Shown here one piece after another: positions 39,035 to 51,200 of a stretch of 64,000 bases of DNA. The notes beneath the pieces were generated by a model. It was not told the origin of the DNA. It was given only the letters and a program-made list of their open reading frames with translations, and did not search any database. The position numbers and the translations under genes are program-made. Every line of letters starts with the position of its first letter. Positions within the stretch are counted from its first letter, which is position 1. Origin of the DNA: Apostichopus japonicus (Eukaryota; Echinodermata; Holothuroidea; Aspidochirotida; Stichopodidae); the NCBI RefSeq assembly GCF_037975245.1, contig NC_092576.1, positions 17,876,111 to 17,940,110 of the forward strand, in the 5' to 3' direction.

Positions 39035-41490
39035 TTTTTTTGGAAGATGTCAAATTCACTGTTCTTAAGTTGCATTGACCATGTAACTTAATTTATATCA
39101 TGTGTTCGCTAGTACATTGCTTCACATACAACAAGGGAAAATTAGATGAACAGTCATCAACTGTCAAATCTACAGTTGATCTTGTACAGTAACAGAGGGA
39201 CATTTCCGATGATAATGGAGGGACACAAAATGTTCAGTGTTGTTCAATGTAGCCTTTTGCCTGTTTTTGCTGCTTTAGATTCAATATTTTTTATTGCTAT
39301 TGGACTAAAAGTTATATTACTTAAGGGAAATAAGAATAAGAACATTATACCAACCGCTATGTTCACCAAAACATTAGCAATTTCAGTGGTTAATAAAAAT
39401 GTAAGAAATAAGTAAAAAATAGTAAGAAATTGATTTAAAGAACAAGTTTAAACAGAACACTCTTCATCATTTAGTACTCTCTAACTGCATTATAAGCAAC
39501 TGTGGGGGGGGGGAGGAGGGTGTGGGGTGGCTAGTACAGTCAGTAAATCACATATTGACAGTAGACAGTTCACAGGTACTGTACTGTACCGTGTGCAGAA
39601 ATTTCATTACAGTAGTAAGCCAGTCACATTTTGTCTTCCAAATACTACTAGTACTTTGTAGAAAGCAATTGGTGCAGTAATTGATACTGGGCTTAAAAGT
39701 GAAATGCTGAGGTAATTTCTAACTGTAATAATAAAACCATACTGTAATAATGCAGTGGTATTAAAACAATTTAACAACAATAAATAAGACAAAAACATTT
39801 TGAGACATAACATGTTACAGTTACAATAGCTACTGTACTGCAAACAGGTTCAGTATGCCTGAATGGAATATTTGTGGTTTAGAAACTATAATTGAAATAA
39901 CTTCCTGCGATATTTATATATGTAATCAAAACATAACAACAATATCATAAAAATAAAAAATAAAAAAACAATATTCCAAACACAAACTTAGCTTTGAACA
40001 TGTCTGCCAACTATTCTACTATTTTTTTTTGTAATCTTGATCAACAAATTTTGATTTTAATCCTGCTTAAGGAAAGTGGATTTGGAGGCTCTTGCAAATG
40101 GAAGCAAATTTCCTTGATGCTCACAGCTGAAATATTGCTCACAGTTTTGAACTGGTTGGCATAAGCAGTGTATGAATGAAAACTTCCATTCCTTACCTTC
40201 CAGCTGGTGTTTGTGGTGTGGTTTTTTCTAAATCAAAATTAGCTCTTCTTCACTTCTATGACTTCACATTCTGAGGAATTTATTAATGCTATTCAAGCTG
40301 TTGTTCTCTTCACATAAACAGGAAGTCAAGAATTCCATTCTTAGAACACAAAAGTAGCAAGCAACCTCCCAGGAATATGTGCACAGGAGCAGTAAACAAT
40401 TGTCCCTCCGTTACTGGTACGGAGGGACACTAGTTCACTTGTTCTTTACTTTAGCATAAAAAGTAGCTAACACCTTGGTTTAACATTTCGTGAGTGGTTA
40501 ATCCTAAAAGGTGTTTTATACAAATTATGAAATTTTTCCAGCATTGAATGACTGAGAAATGAAAAACAATGTATTTCTTGGTAACGGAGGGACAGGTAAC
40601 GGAGGGACAAATCAGGTAATTAGCAATTACTGCTAATAAGTTATAGACATTGAAGGGAATTATTCCTGTGGGATGCATATAATATTGACCATGGCTACTA
40701 AGTTGTGTAAGTCATCTTTTTACTAGGAAAAATTTGGTTTCAAAAATATCCCCAGAGTTCAAGAATTTTTGGCATAACACAAGTGCAAATCTTTTTTGTT
40801 TTGATCGCCGATCTATGTTTTGTCATTCTCATTGTAAGAGTGTTTTTTGACTCTCCAATGCTCTCAAATATTGCAGTAGATGAGGTAAATGACATTTTTA
40901 AATAGGCAGTTAATTTTGTACCGAATTTGGAACGTGCGTTTGGTTTGGCTGCTCTGAAAGGCCCCGGTCGAATCGACAAGTAAGCACGTTTTGCAATTTT
41001 GTGTACAGGGCGATGATCCTGTAGTTTCTGTTTTGCTTTCCCCTAATGGGGTGTCATCCCGAAAAGATGCCCGAACTAAGATATCCCGTAGGTTGCTGGG
41101 TCTTTTAAAAGCGATGACAGGTAATTCTGGGAAAACTGATTTCAGGCGTTCGGTGCCTTGAAGTAGGTGAAAATTCTTCTGAATGATATTAGCCAGTGGT
41201 GGGAGACCAGGGTGGAATTCAGTAACCAATGGTACCCTTTTGGAACTGGTTTGACGAGTTTTGTACGTCAACGTTTCGGTACGGGGTTTGCTTTTCGCCT
41301 TTTTGATGGCATTTTCAATAGTACCCCGAAAATACTGTACAAGATCAACTGTAGATTTGACAGTTGATGACTGTTTTATCTAATTTTCCCTTGTTGTATG
41401 TGAAGCAATGTACTAGCGAACACATGATATAAATTAAGTTACATGGTCAATGCAACTTAAGAACAGTGAATTTGACATCTTCCAAAAAAA
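39035..41490 (-). mobile_element. Inverted-arm element containing a PLE fragment
   Basis: Arms 39,035-39,191 and 41,335-41,490 are near-identical reverse complements, from TTTTTTTGGAAGATGTC to CTTGTACAGTA. Next to the right arm, on the - strand, lies a PLE fragment (40,741-41,334). The reading continues from the arm sequence into VPLVTEFHPGLPPLA, FPELPVIAFKRPSNLRDILV and NVIYLIYC, then after a frameshift SIGESKNTLTMRMTKHR of the GIY-YIG domain. The rest of the interior (39,192-40,740) has no recognised coding. It contains several GTAACGGAGGGACA motifs, two of them as an inverted pair near 40,403-40,431. PLEs are known for inverted terminal copies, which may explain the arms. Confidence 0.8.
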
Positions 41491-41900
41491 GAACAATATT
41501 TAAAAGTATTGACATCATGCATGCTACCGAGCCTAGGAGTAGGAGGACCTTTTTGGTCGTAACAATAAGTAACACTGCATTTAGTTTCTAAGACGGAACA
41601 ATATGTTTGATCGTCAGTATGTAATCTCCGGTCGTGAAAAACACCGATTTGGGAGTAAAACGCTAACATTTTATGCCGGAAACTATGTACTTTGTTTCCT
41701 CTTATGAATCCTAGAATTGAAAAGGAAGTTATAACTGAATGATTCCTTTTAATATCATAATTAGGGTATATAAAAACTAAGCCACTTCCTTAGGCTTTTT
41801 TCCTTTCTTCAAAACATTCAATGCACCATTAAAACGCCTGTAGAATTGATTTTATATATGCAACCTTATTTACATATCTTACTCATTGTTTGAGAAGTTG
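41491..41900 (-). repeat. Inverted copy of the inter-unit spacer
   Basis: Reverse complement of 20,196-20,575 plus the first ~50 bases of the unit (position 1-50 of copy A). The junction with direct-orientation copy C is at 41,900/41,901, and ~180 bases of the unit (A ~51-231) are missing there. The other end abuts the outer edge of the inverted-arm PLE element at 41,490. Confidence 0.85.
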
Positions 41901-42269
41901 AAAACGTTTAAATTCTAATCATCCTTCATTAGGAAAATAATAAGCAATCCCTAAATTATTAATAAACGTAACAAGAGTGAGGTATGCATTGCAATCTTAC
42001 AGTATGTGTTTTCAGTGTCAATTCAATTACTAAAACATGCAAAAGACAGGTTAACATGATTGCTATACAAAATGAATTTTGAAAGTTACTACCAAATTTT
42101 ACCCAAAATAATCCCTCAACAAGTGTGACCGTTTTTTGTTTGACAAAACGTAAATGTAAAGTCTAGATGTAAATTGGCACACATACTGAAGTTATCAATA
42201 TTTTCAAGTTGATTGTTAAGAACTAGGATGAATTGCTTTCACACTTATGCAATATTAATCAACGAGAAT

Positions 42270-42520
42270 AGTATATAAAGGGTTAAGCCATACATACAAA
42301 TGCATATGTAGTTAAAGCCATACCTGGTACAACATACAAATACACTGTAGTTAAGCCATACTTTCTTAAGAAAAGCCACCCATGAGAGAACCTGGGCACG
42401 AAAACTAAACTACCGAACGACTGATCCGCTCTCAACCCCAGTTTCCTTGCATCGAGACTGTGATTGCTTGATCATAGTCGAGTTAAGCCATACCTGGTAC
42501 AACATACAAACACATAACAA
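42270..42520. repeat. Short repeats GTTAAGCCATACCTGGTACA (copy C only)
   Basis: Three imperfect copies of a ~35-base unit ending in AACATACAAA, separated by unrelated sequence. Not present at this place in A or B, which carry the foldback hairpin region instead. Confidence 0.6.
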
Positions 42521-43773
42521 TTCAAGTGGAAGCAATGTTTAGCATCCTCCTTTGCACAATGAAGTGTGATATAACTGCATGATGAACGTAGTCTACAGGC
42601 TAGCCATGTGCATTAAGTATAAGCATTAAAATATTCATTTTATTCATCGTCCCTGCCATCGTCATCGTCCCCGTTGTTTCCCGTAGTCCCGGAGTCATAG
42701 GTCTGAAGCGCAGTTCTCCGCCGAATATCCAGTGGCAGAGCCAAGGTTTCGACTTTTGCCCTGAACAAGGCCTATCATTGTGTGTTATATACCATTTGTA
42801 CAATATATACAATATTAGGCGGTATCAGTTATGTATTATAAGTAAATAACTACACTCGATTTCTTCAGCTATTATAAACAGTTTTGCGATATTATATTCA
42901 TAAAGGAGTCCAATTTTACTATTTTTATCAAAGTCTTCACTATTTCTGTTCTATTTACAAACTTACCAGTCATCATGAATTATGTCCTCGCACTCAGTAA
43001 AACCTGCCAATTGGTGAGAACCGTGCTTACGTTGCGAGTGTGTTATAGTAAAGTAACATACAAACGGGGTACATCATCGTTATCTGAAAGCACCATTGCA
43101 GTAAAACCCGATAGGCGGAAATGCAATGTTCGTATGGTATTTTCTTTCACTATTGATAATTTATGATTCAGTTTGAGAAGACGCTATTGTTGTCGTCTTA
43201 AGATATTGTCATTTGCAATAAGGATGTAGTTTTGCTGGCGCGTATCCAGGATTTTCTAATTCGGGTGGGGGGGGGGGCGAGTTACTATCTAAGCGGAGCG
43301 CCACTATTGGTTTGCGCGCAGCGTACAATAACATATGTGGTTTTGATAGCCCCCAGATCACCGGTAATGGCACTTCTTGGCCTTGAAAATAACCAACTAT
43401 AGATGTATAATTTTGCCTGAGAACCAAGTATTTCCCAATAGTTTTTTTTTTCCATCCAAAACCTATTTGAACATTGTCACCAGTCACACATCATGTTCGA
43501 CCTCATCACATCTCCTTTGGATCATTGCCTTTGTAGGTGATTCTACGTCGCGGCCCATAATACCCGTCAGCCCCACTTTTCAAGGTTTTAAGCCCATTTT
43601 TTTTTAACCCCTAGATATCGCTAGATATCAGTGGCGTAGCCACACGGGTGGCGTGGGGGGGGGGGCCGACAGCCCCTATGAAAGCTTGTCGCCCCAGTCA
43701 CCCTCCCACTGGGATTTTGGATGCCGAAAAAAATTACATGTGCGAAAAATATATTATTGGCCTGAATGGTCTC
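42521..43773. other. Unit sequence without recognisable gene (copy C)
   Basis: From ~42,750 it matches A ~1,065-2,555 with deletions. No supported exon. Ends abruptly at a SINE fragment. Confidence 0.5.
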
Positions 43774-43860
43774 AGCGGAAGGCCCGTGGTCCGAATCCCG
43801 CTGGATCCTGAAAGTTTTTTTTTTCACTGTTCTTGTTTTTCCAACTCATTACGATTTCAT

Positions 43861-43862
<2 letters not shown>
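43774..43862 (+). mobile_element. Truncated SINE fragment ending at a TA tract
   Basis: Starts inside the tRNA-like head (CGTGGTCCGAATCCCG, a B-box relative) and has the same tail as 38,612-38,680, ending ATTACGATTT before (TA)n. It is fused to unit sequence on the left, where A and B continue with ~1.85 kb that C lacks. Confidence 0.78.

Positions 43863-43864
<2 letters not shown>

Positions 43865-43950
<86 letters not shown>
43865..43950. repeat. (TA)n microsatellite (copy C)
   Basis: TA tract corresponding to the A 4,400-5,393 and B 24,968-25,176 tracts. No PLE inserted. Confidence 0.93.
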
Positions 43951-43951
<1 letters not shown>

Positions 43952-44099
43952 CATATACATTAGTGAGAGAGGAAAAATGGAAACGTCAACAATGGAGTTG
44001 TCGGTGTAAGGGGTAGGGTCAGTCCCACGCCCTTCCGAAATCCTTGAAACGTCAATGGCTACCCTGTGTATATAATAGGGATCAACGCTGTAATTATAT

Positions 44100-44290
44100 C
44101 ACTGTTCCTTTTTCTCTTCCCCGTGTCTTTCGTTTTTCTTCTACTCCCTCCTTTTCTCCTTTTCTCCTATTTTTCTCTTTCTTCTTTTTTCCCCCTTCCT
44201 TCTTCTCCTTCCTCCTCTTTTTTCCCCTGTTTTTCCCTTTTTTCTTCACCCTTTTTCCTTCTCTCTTTTTTTCTCCTCCTTTTCTTACCA
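44100..44290. repeat. Polypyrimidine tract (copy C)
   Basis: Counterpart in the ACP1 locus, about 950 bases upstream of the ACP1 start codon. Its purine strand lies on the template side. Confidence 0.8.
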
Positions 44291-44721
44291 GGGGCGCGCC
44301 CCCAACTCGCCCCCCCCCCCCCCGCCTAGATACGCGCCTGTTTTGGCTCATTATTTTTGTACAACTTTTGCCGGATTACTCAGCAGGGTAAATAGGAAAA
44401 AGAAGAACGATGCATATGGACTATGACGATTTACCCATAACAGTAAACACTAATTTCCTCCACCCCCAACACCCCCCCCCCCCGCCCCAAAAAACTTGAC
44501 TAGGAAAGATATTTTTATATTCTGATGTGATAAGTGTGGTATAATGTTAGCAATCTTAATATTACAATTTTGCACTCTCTTCCATCTTAAAAAAATGCAA
44601 AATTCTCAAAAAAGTCTGATAATTACCAGAGTTTTACATATAGCATGAAGAAAAGTCATTCTCATATTTTTGAGATTTCATCAAGATGGTTAAAAGTTTT
44701 CGTAAAATGATTATCTCTATA

Positions 44722-45004
44722 TGGAGGGCCATCAGTCTCAAATCGTGGACGTATTTAAATTGACAAATACCAATTTATTTTACGTATTAGCGATTTCAAT
44801 TGGTTTTATCGAATTAAATCGATGATATGTAGAAATAAACTGGTATAAGTCAATTTGAAACGACATCTACCAGTTTAAATCGATGGTATTCAGTCAATTT
44901 TAATCGGTAGAAACTGGTGCATGTCGAAGGAAATTGGTTTATCAGTGTCGATGTTAATCGGAATATATGTCGATTCCCCACAATTTGAGACTGATGGCCC
45001 GCCA
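44722..45004. mobile_element. MITE with TA target duplication upstream of ACP1
   Basis: Ends carry GGGCCATCAGTCTCAAAT and its reverse complement; TA flanks both ends (44,720-44,721 and 45,005-45,006). The interior is rich in CAATT/AATTGG and ATCGAT-type words and has no coding. The TA duplication suggests Tc1/mariner mobilisation. It ends 236 bases before the ACP1 start codon and is absent from copies A and B. Confidence 0.78.
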
Positions 45005-45240
45005 TAACTATGAACTTTCTGCACTTGAAAGTTGATAATACATGCATACAGCGACAAGGTCAACCATAACTACGGGGGAGGTTGAACGTGTAATATAATT
45101 CAAGTTACAATTCACAAGATTATTGTATACCTAGGCCTACATGAATCTACATGACACTACGATTTTCTTAGTCGGCTGTTACAATATCAGTTCTTTTTTT
45201 ACGGTAGTGGATAACTACATTGAAACCAAGTTTGTATAAA

Positions 45241-48200
45241 ATGGCTGCTCCAGAAAAGTCGGTGTTATTCGTCTGTTTAGGTAGGTTATTTTAATTTGAC
45301 ATAGGGACTAGAAGCGTGTCTTGTAACTATTTCGTGGAACCAATCCTAACGTTAATTTGACAAAAGGGCCAAGTAACATTACTAATCCAAACACGTGAGT
45401 CCGAGTTGAGGTCGCAGGTACCACAACTTCACATATAGCTAGTAAATTGGCCTGTTTCATCATGTTAATGTCTTGTTATATAAGGGAAATTTATGTATCT
45501 TCTCTGCTAAGCCAGCTTTAGGATATTATGTAAAGCTTTACGAGTGCCTGATTGATTCAAACATTGTTCAGCATCCTCACGTTGGAAATGTCCACAACTC
45601 TATGTGTACTGTATCTGCATACTTGTCGTATCAGTTCTACATTTATGCATATCAACGTTGCCGATCCCAACATATTACTATATGTAGGTAAATATAACTA
45701 TACATTAAGTCCTCACAATGAAATCATGAGTATTGACATGCACAGTATGTTTGATACATAATTTCTGTTTTCATCTCTGGCACATTAACAAAGAAGTCTG
45801 TGACGTTACTCATAATAAGTCATATTGTCATACAGTTCCTATAAATAACTTTTTAAGGCAAAGGAGTTTTATTCTTGATGACAAATCAGAGATATGTATG
45901 GCCGAACTGTGTAGTGGTAACTAATGTAGTCGTATAACTGTAAGATATTCCCTAACAACAACTTGGCTATCTCGGTTCATTCACTAAAGAGCTTCCAAAT
46001 TTGTCTGCGATAGCTCAACAAATCCTAGGGGAATCCTAACAAAAGAGCAAGAACTTGGCAAGTTCTTGAAAATATCCATGTTTTTGTTAAACTCATGTTT
46101 CCATGAAGGATGTTGTTTTGTCTACATCAGAACTCATGGGAGGTTGAAGCTTGTCACAGTTTCACAGAATCTTCTACAGTACAGTACACTATACCATTAC
46201 CATGTTTAAGGTTCAATGTTCCATTGTACAGTATGTCATCTTAATGGGTTGTTGACCAATTTTGTTCTTGGACTTGTTTTTACCTTAATTAACAAAGTTC
46301 CATTCATTAATCATGAAATAAAAAGCAATTGAACAATAAACAACAATGTAAACTACTAGAACTCTACACTGCAAAATGTTGTGGCTTTGGAAATATTGGA
46401 ATTATAATGCACAGCATACCGCACATACTGTACAGTACCCTACAGTACCTTGTATAGTCAAGGTGACAAGCCTTTTAAATCACACTAGTGTAGACCAGGG
46501 TTGTCAACAAGTCCCTAGCTGCAAGTCTCAAGTCAAGTCTCAAGTCTTTACCAGCAAGTCTCAAGTCAAGTCTCAAGTCACCTTGAAAATTTTGAGCGAG
46601 TCTCAAGTCAAGTCTCAAGTCTTAAGAGGTCGAGTCTCGAGTCAAGTCTCAAGTCCCTATCAGCAAGTCCCAAGTCAAGTCTCAAGTCTTTGAAGTTTGA
46701 ATATGATGCAGGCTACGAATAATGTAACAGTGTTCCAGGAAATATGTGGTATAAATTAAACAGCCGAATAGCAAAACCGGGGCACACGCCACGGAACAAA
46801 TTACCTCAAAATTTGCTAGCCACTGTTTCATTGAAAAAGGCCAACTTTCAGCCAAACAGCAGCCCTGGATGGAATATTCAACCAAGCCAATGGTAGTTAT
46901 GGTAACGCCTGTAGTCGTCGTTGGGCGCTCGTAATTCGAGCGTACACGCAGGGCCGTCTTAATGCATGGGCCCACTGGGCCCTGGCCCAGGGCCCCGCGA
47001 TGTCAGGGGCCCCGCAATCACAGTAACCCTGTGTCTTAATCTGGGAGGAAAACTTATTGAATAGGCCATTATGCATGATTGAATTCGATACTTGACAACT
47101 TGTGAAGAGAGTTGGTGAAACACTTGAGAGTTTGACATTAAGTATTCAAATCTGAGTTGGCAACCCTGGAATATACTGTACAATGCCCGAAGGCTTACAC
47201 AGAGAAACTGTTACTCCGTAACTATAAGAAAGAGGAAATTGCCTCAGCCACGAAAGGCATAAAATTTGAAAACCGTGGGCAATACCTCACTACCAAACCT
47301 AAACAAAAGTAACCACCACTTGTGTTCAAGCTCACCTTTACACCCCATATATCAAAACCACGCATTTGAAAAAAAAACACTTTAGAAACATTGGCACTTA
47401 ATCTCGCAACACGCAACAATTATCCAAACTGTTTCCAAAAGAACCGATTCTAGCCTACAAAAGGGCCCAAAATCTCAAAGATTTACTTGTTAACTCAAGG
47501 TTTCGTACTAACGAAGAATCAGCTGACTCTCAAGGTTCACACGAAGCTCTTTTAGATGCTCTTATAGCTGCACCATGAGTCCATATAAACTTGTGCACAG
47601 AAAATAGATGCATTTTGAGAATGAGACGCCCAGGCCGAATATAAAATATTCAAAGGCTACTACTGATGAAGCTCCTCCTATGAAGTTTGAAAGCAGAAAC
47701 CAGTCTAGTTGGTCATAAGAACCTACGCTAGTCTCTCCTACTATTAACAGTACACTCAATTCACCTAATAGGTGCAATTATGTTTCACCATGAGGAGCAT
47801 GCTATAAGTTCATGTTCCTCGGGCCCTCCCTTAAAAATACTTCATGTTCTTGGCGACTACGTTGCGTTAGATAGTGTAAAACCGCCTACACCTCCCTCTC
47901 AGTTGAAAGACTCAACACAAGGGTGTTACAAATGGTAAGTCCAGTATTGTTAGGGAAGGGATGGAGGGCAACTGGAAGATTTCTCTTCTATAATGTATTT
48001 CAGTTTTTAGATATATCACGTATGTTATTCAGCTAAAGTTTTATGCTTTATGCGCGACATAGGGAGGGGTGGTAAATGCAGGCATGTCTATGCTTGAGCG
48101 ATTGTCAAGGATGTCAATTTTTCACGCAACTTTTTTCGAACTCACTTGATTGATGGGCCCCGCTCCATTGCCGGGCCCAGGGCCCGGTGATCACTTAAGA

Positions 48201-51200
48201 CGGCCCTGCGTACACGAAACCATAATTATTTATTATCGATATCAACTTATGAAGTTATTTAATGATTAGAAAATTGTGAAATACAAACAAGTCTCTAGTA
48301 GAAAAACCGAGTCTTTTGAAGGCAAGTCTCAAGTCAAGTCCCAAGTCTTTGCTAACTTTTTGGGCAAGTCTCAAGTCAAGTCCCAAGTCTCTGACAGCCG
48401 AGTCTCGAGTCGAGTCTCAAGTCCTAAAATTTGCGACTCGAGTCGGACTCGAGTCCGAGTCCCTGACTCGAGTCCCCAACTATGGTGTAGACTGCAGTTA
48501 AAAGTGAAACTGACATTGCAAGTGTGTTAAAGTCTGCTAATTAGTAGTTTGTATAGTATGTTATATTTAGTTTCAGTTGCAGTTACTGAGCAAATGTTAT
48601 TGTATCTACTATTTAAAACACAACCAAAATAAGGGACAAACTAAAACGAATGACAGCGAATGACCGAATGACAATTGACCTTGTACAGGGTAAATTATCA
48701 TTTGCGAATGACAGCGAATGACAGCGAATGACAACGAATGACAACGAATGACAACGAAGGCCGGTGGTGAGAAGAGATAGAATGAATAACGGAGTGGAGT
48801 AAATGCGGTTATTGGTTTTCTGCGCAAAAATGATTTGAGGAAAATCGCATGTTACGTGGTTGTAGGGTTTTGGTGTAATTTACAGATAGAAACCACAGGA
48901 AAGATTTTTGTGTGAGAATGCGCTTGAGTGCGGTGCTTTTTACCTCTGTAGATTTATATAGAAAGATAACTGAACCGTTTCAAGATTATAGTATTGTTAG
49001 TTTCTAACAATTAATATCGGAAAAATGACGTTAAATTTGCTTTTTAAAATCAGACTTACAATTTCGCTTGCTATAAGATGCGTTTTTATCTTGTCCGTAC
49101 TATACTAGATCTAGATACCCACGAAGTCTGAACTGTGATATCCAGTTGAAGCAAATGTACTGTGCTGTCATTACTGTCATTCGTTTTAGTTAACGCGATT
49201 TTTTAGTGTGTACAACATATTGTCATTCGTTACGTGTAACGCAATTGTCATTCGTTTTAGTAACACCCCCAAAATAATACCAATCTCTATTTGTGCACTC
49301 AAAAGTGTAAATTAGAATGATAATTGCTGTGGAAGGTGGAAAGTGTCTGTTAGTACACATACAAACATGTGTTGAATACGTACTGTATCTGACCTTAATC
49401 ATCCCATTGATCTACTGTATCAATAGTGTAGAGCCCTGACTGCTCATACTGTAGCCATCTTGTAGTCATCCCTGGGGGCTCATGGCCATCTTGATTTTGG
49501 ACGGTCCCTGGGGGCTCATGGCCATCTTGATGGGGCTCATGGCCATCTTGATTTTGGACAATCCTTAGGGGCCCATGGCCATCTTTATTTTGGACGGTCC
49601 CTTGGGGCTCATGGCCATCTTGATTTTGGACGGTCCCTGAGGGCTCATGGCCATCTTGATTTTGGACGGTCCCTGGGGGCTCATGGCAATCTTGATTTTG
49701 GATGGTCCCTGGGGGATCATGGCCATCTTGATGGGGCTCATGGCCATCTTGATTTTGGACAATCCTTGGGGGCTCATGGCCATCTTTATTTTGAACAGTC
49801 CCTGGAGGCTCATGGCCATCTTGATGATGGACAGTCACCAATAATTCAGTCGAAGAAAACCTTGCTGATACTGTATTTGTGGAAAGCAAGTGGAACATAC
49901 AGTATATATATTCAATAGCATCATACTGTACAAGTTACTTTAAAAGTTGCAAAGTTTAAGACAATTTTGCAACTTGTCATGCTTCATCGGGTCCAAAGGG
50001 GGCCAACCTCCACTTTGACCACATCCCCAGGCCACAAAATCCACCACTGGAGGTTTGCCAAGTGTACTATATTAATGTTCATTGAATATAATATTATAAT
50101 TTATAATGTTATCCATTCAGTATCATGACCCTTGACCAATAACATTTAAGAAAAGCAGCTGGTCGTGTGCACCTCGAGCACCATATTAAAATTAGGGTCA
50201 CCAAGGGAAAAAAGGTTGAATACCAGCATTGGTGGGGGGTGTATTGCACAGTGTAATTTCCAATTTAGTGTTTCTTTGAAAGAGTTATTGACAGTGATAC
50301 AGGGTAATAATGGGTCATGTCCATTTGACAGACTTTTACTGTAGAAAATGTATATCAACAAGCGCATAATTTGAATTCCCCTTAGTGTGTACTGTTTGCA
50401 CAATATTTCAAAAATACCTGAGTCACAGTGCAAATCTAAAACCTGGATGCAGATGACTACAGTAGTGGTGGGGTTGGGTGGGGTGTGGGGTGGGGTTGGG
50501 GGTGGGGTTGGGTGTGCCGTTGAAAGCAGAATGGGGTTGTGTACACAAGAGAAATTAAAAGTAGTTTACTGTAGAACTGTACAGTAAATTTAGCAAACCT
50601 TGCTAGTGCACCTACTATGTAGTGCTACCCTGCAATGACTGGATCTATACCTAATTTATATAGCTTAAATACTGTATGCTTTAGAACACACTATTTCACA
50701 CCATAATATTTCATTTTTTTTCTGATCAGGGTATAATCCCAGGTCCACCTTCCCCTCCCACCCCCCTCCCCTTACAGAGGAGTCAGTTTAGGGGCAACAG
50801 ACCCCCTCTGTCTTGAGTGGTGGATACTCCTCTGATGAGCACAGACTCACTACATAATTTTTTTTTTTTTTTTTGGCAGGTAACATCTGCAGGTCTGTTA
50901 TGGCAGAGAGCATTTTGAAGCACATGGTGGCAGAGAAAGGCCAAGAAAAAGAGTGGATTATCGACAGTGCTGCCACATCCGACTATGAAATTGGTAGTAC
51001 CCCAGACAGCCGAACCAACATGACGCTAAAGGGAAACAACCTACCAGAGAGCGATCATATTGCAAGACAGGCGAGTTGGACTAATATTACTTAAATTAAG
51101 ACCCTGCCTGGAACACTCAGCAGATAGCACATTTTCACAGAGTACTGTCAAAGTATTCACTGGTACTAAAATGTCATCTAGATTCAGTAATCATTGTTTA

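Larger units (their letters stand above)
46496..48484. mobile_element. hAT-like non-autonomous element (outer), ACP1 intron 1
   Basis: Starts CAGGGTTGTCAAC and ends CAACTATG, with the 8-bp duplication GTGTAGAC on both sides (46,488-46,495 and 48,485-48,492). Copies A and B (near 8,366-8,380) show the empty site. Both subterminal regions are packed with GTCTCAAGTCAAGTC-type repeats, likely transposase binding arrays. The interior is occupied by a second element. Eight-base duplications and CAGGG ends fit the hAT superfamily. Confidence 0.88.
41900..50030. repeat. Segmental duplication, partial copy C (ACP1 locus)
   Basis: Starting near 41,901 the sequence resembles copy A from about position 232 onward. 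It is more diverged from A and B than they are from each other, and it is interrupted by copy-specific insertions. C lacks the foldback hairpin, the block matching A ~2,560-4,400 (including the SINE), the PLE, and the dispersed repeat at A 7,832-8,148. Between ~44,545 and ~45,265 C has unrelated sequence that carries the ACP1 promoter side and exon 1. Homology resumes in the last bases of exon 1 and runs through intron 1 to ~50,030 (A ~8,945). C is probably the ancestral locus, since only here is the gene complete. Confidence 0.85.

Noticed and set aside
49395-49898. 167-codon - strand frame with repeated NQDGHEPPGTVQ
   Set aside because: It is the translated 35-bp minisatellite; A and B have only two or three units and no such frame.
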